NCBI GenBank assembly: GCA_030613765.1
Contig: JAUWLI010000028.1
Location: 1-15,433, forward strand
Direction of reading: 5' to 3'
DNA length: 15,433 nt
From: Phycisphaerae bacterium
GTDB taxonomy: Bacteria; Planctomycetota; Phycisphaerae; Sedimentisphaerales; SG8-4
Made by a program: the position numbers and the translations under genes
Shown: positions 14,947 to 15,433 of the stretch, piece by piece
Numbering within the stretch: the stretch's first letter is position 1
Layout: the number at the start of each line of letters is the position of its first letter
Notes under the pieces: generated by a model
Database searches by the model: none
Told to the model about the DNA's origin: nothing
The model's input: only the letters and a program-made list of their open reading frames with translations

Positions 14947-15433
14947 TCCAGCCACCCATCACATGCCTTTCTTCGAGGACGCCCACGCGGTCCGGGCATT
15001 GGCGGTGGCCTACGACATGACCAGTGAGCAAAAGTACCTTGATGCCTGCCGGCGATGGTCGGACCAGATCATCGAATACCAGAGACGGATGATCCCTGCG
15101 GGGGCCTACTACATGAACCACTCTCGGGCCCCAGGCGAGGACCAGGGCCAGTGGAATGTCGCTGACAGCGGCTCGATTGCTATGGGTGTCCTGGCCACGG
15201 CAATCCGCTGCGACAATCCGACTGAGAAAGCGAAGTATCTCGAGTCCGTCAAGGCGTTCGCGAGACTTGTCATGGAGAACTATGTCGGCCCGGAAGGAGG
15301 CATAAGCAACGGCCTTTGGCCGGCCTACAATGGACAGTGGTGGTGTTCGACCGCCACGTTCGGCACGATGGCGTTTGTACTTTACGAAGAAACGGGGAAG
15401 AAGAAGTATCTGGGGGTGGCCAAAGGCACACTA
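14786..15433 (+). CDS. Six-hairpin glycosidase-like protein, 3' partial
   Basis: A frame open for 216 codons to the window edge, beginning at ATG 14786 in the +1 frame of the ankyrin gene. Its first residues are the end of the fourth ankyrin repeat (KAVKKGHEELAEL). From about residue 22 it is a helical (alpha/alpha)6-type domain with repeated pair motifs: FFEDAHAVRALAVAYDMT, KYLDACRRWSDQIIEYQRR, GAYYMNHSRAPGEDQGQW, VADSGSIAMGVLATA, GISNGLWPAYNGQWWCST and KKKYLGVAKGTL. This resembles the unsaturated-glycoside/GH88-GH105-like superfamily of six-hairpin glycosidases, often of unknown specificity in planctomycetes. No ribosome binding site fits ATG 14786, so it was probably translated as the C-terminal part of the ankyrin protein. 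The GC content rises clearly after ~14790. Confidence 0.7.
   Translation, partial: MAPPALNKAVKKGHEELAELGIDDFQIRFLTFCDLAAAELNKEITRFADRDNADPATHHMPFFEDAHAVRALAVAYDMTSEQKYLDACRRWSDQIIEYQRRMIPAGAYYMNHSRAPGEDQGQWNVADSGSIAMGVLATAIRCDNPTEKAKYLESVKAFARLVMENYVGPEGGISNGLWPAYNGQWWCSTATFGTMAFVLYEETGKKKYLGVAKGTL

Noticed and set aside
14768..15121. 117-codon minus-strand frame
   Set aside because: Antisense to the six-hairpin glycosidase frame, which has recognisable repeated motifs.

Overview
The window looks like accessory DNA from a saccharolytic, sulfatase-rich bacterium of the Planctomycetota / Kiritimatiellota / Lentisphaerota type. The grounds are gene content only: an exported S1 sulfatase with a Tat leader, a GH120-like beta-xylosidase, a GH29 fucosidase, several exported alpha/beta-hydrolase (carbohydrate-esterase-like) proteins, a neutral-ceramidase-like hydrolase and ankyrin/six-hairpin glycosidase sequences. 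No rRNA, complete tRNA, SusC/SusD pair, CRISPR array or intact transposase was seen, so the lineage is an inference.

Layout. (1) 1-1690, + strand: a compact phage-like cassette of small overlapping genes: two CxxC/CxxC zinc-ribbon proteins, a 94-aa unknown, an HNH-AP2 endonuclease with a possible SH3-like tail, and a 42-aa membrane peptide, closed by a probable intrinsic terminator. (2) 1852-9322, - strand: in order of transcription, a ceramidase-like protein (own promoter), a large two-domain esterase, a Tat-exported sulfatase 75 nt downstream of it, and a GH120-like beta-xylosidase with its own good sigma70-type promoter. (3) 9323-9748: divergent control region with a promoter on each strand and a 9-bp inverted repeat between them. 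(4) 9749-13659, + strand: an exported esterase-like hydrolase; a decapitated Tat-leader gene; a junk-like patch with four 11-bp tandem repeats and an open but start-less reverse-strand fragment; then a GH29 fucosidase whose frame runs into a partial sugar-binding domain and collides out of frame with an N-truncated acetyl-xylan-esterase-like hydrolase. (5) 13660-15433, + strand: a gene-poor stretch with a perfect 9+9-bp operator-like palindrome, a 52-aa membrane protein, and an exported ankyrin-repeat gene broken by an apparent one-base frameshift and joined to a GC-richer six-hairpin glycosidase that runs off the window.

Functionally the exported enzymes (GH120, GH29, sulfatase, esterases) would fit stepwise debranching of a sulfated, acylated, fucose- and xylose-containing glycan: sulfatase and esterases remove substituents, GH29 and GH120 remove terminal sugars. 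This is inference from families. The right half also records active rearrangement: three separate gene remnants or chimeras (10861-11103, 12600-12710, 14790-14860) within 4 kb, each at or near the 5' end of an exported protein gene.
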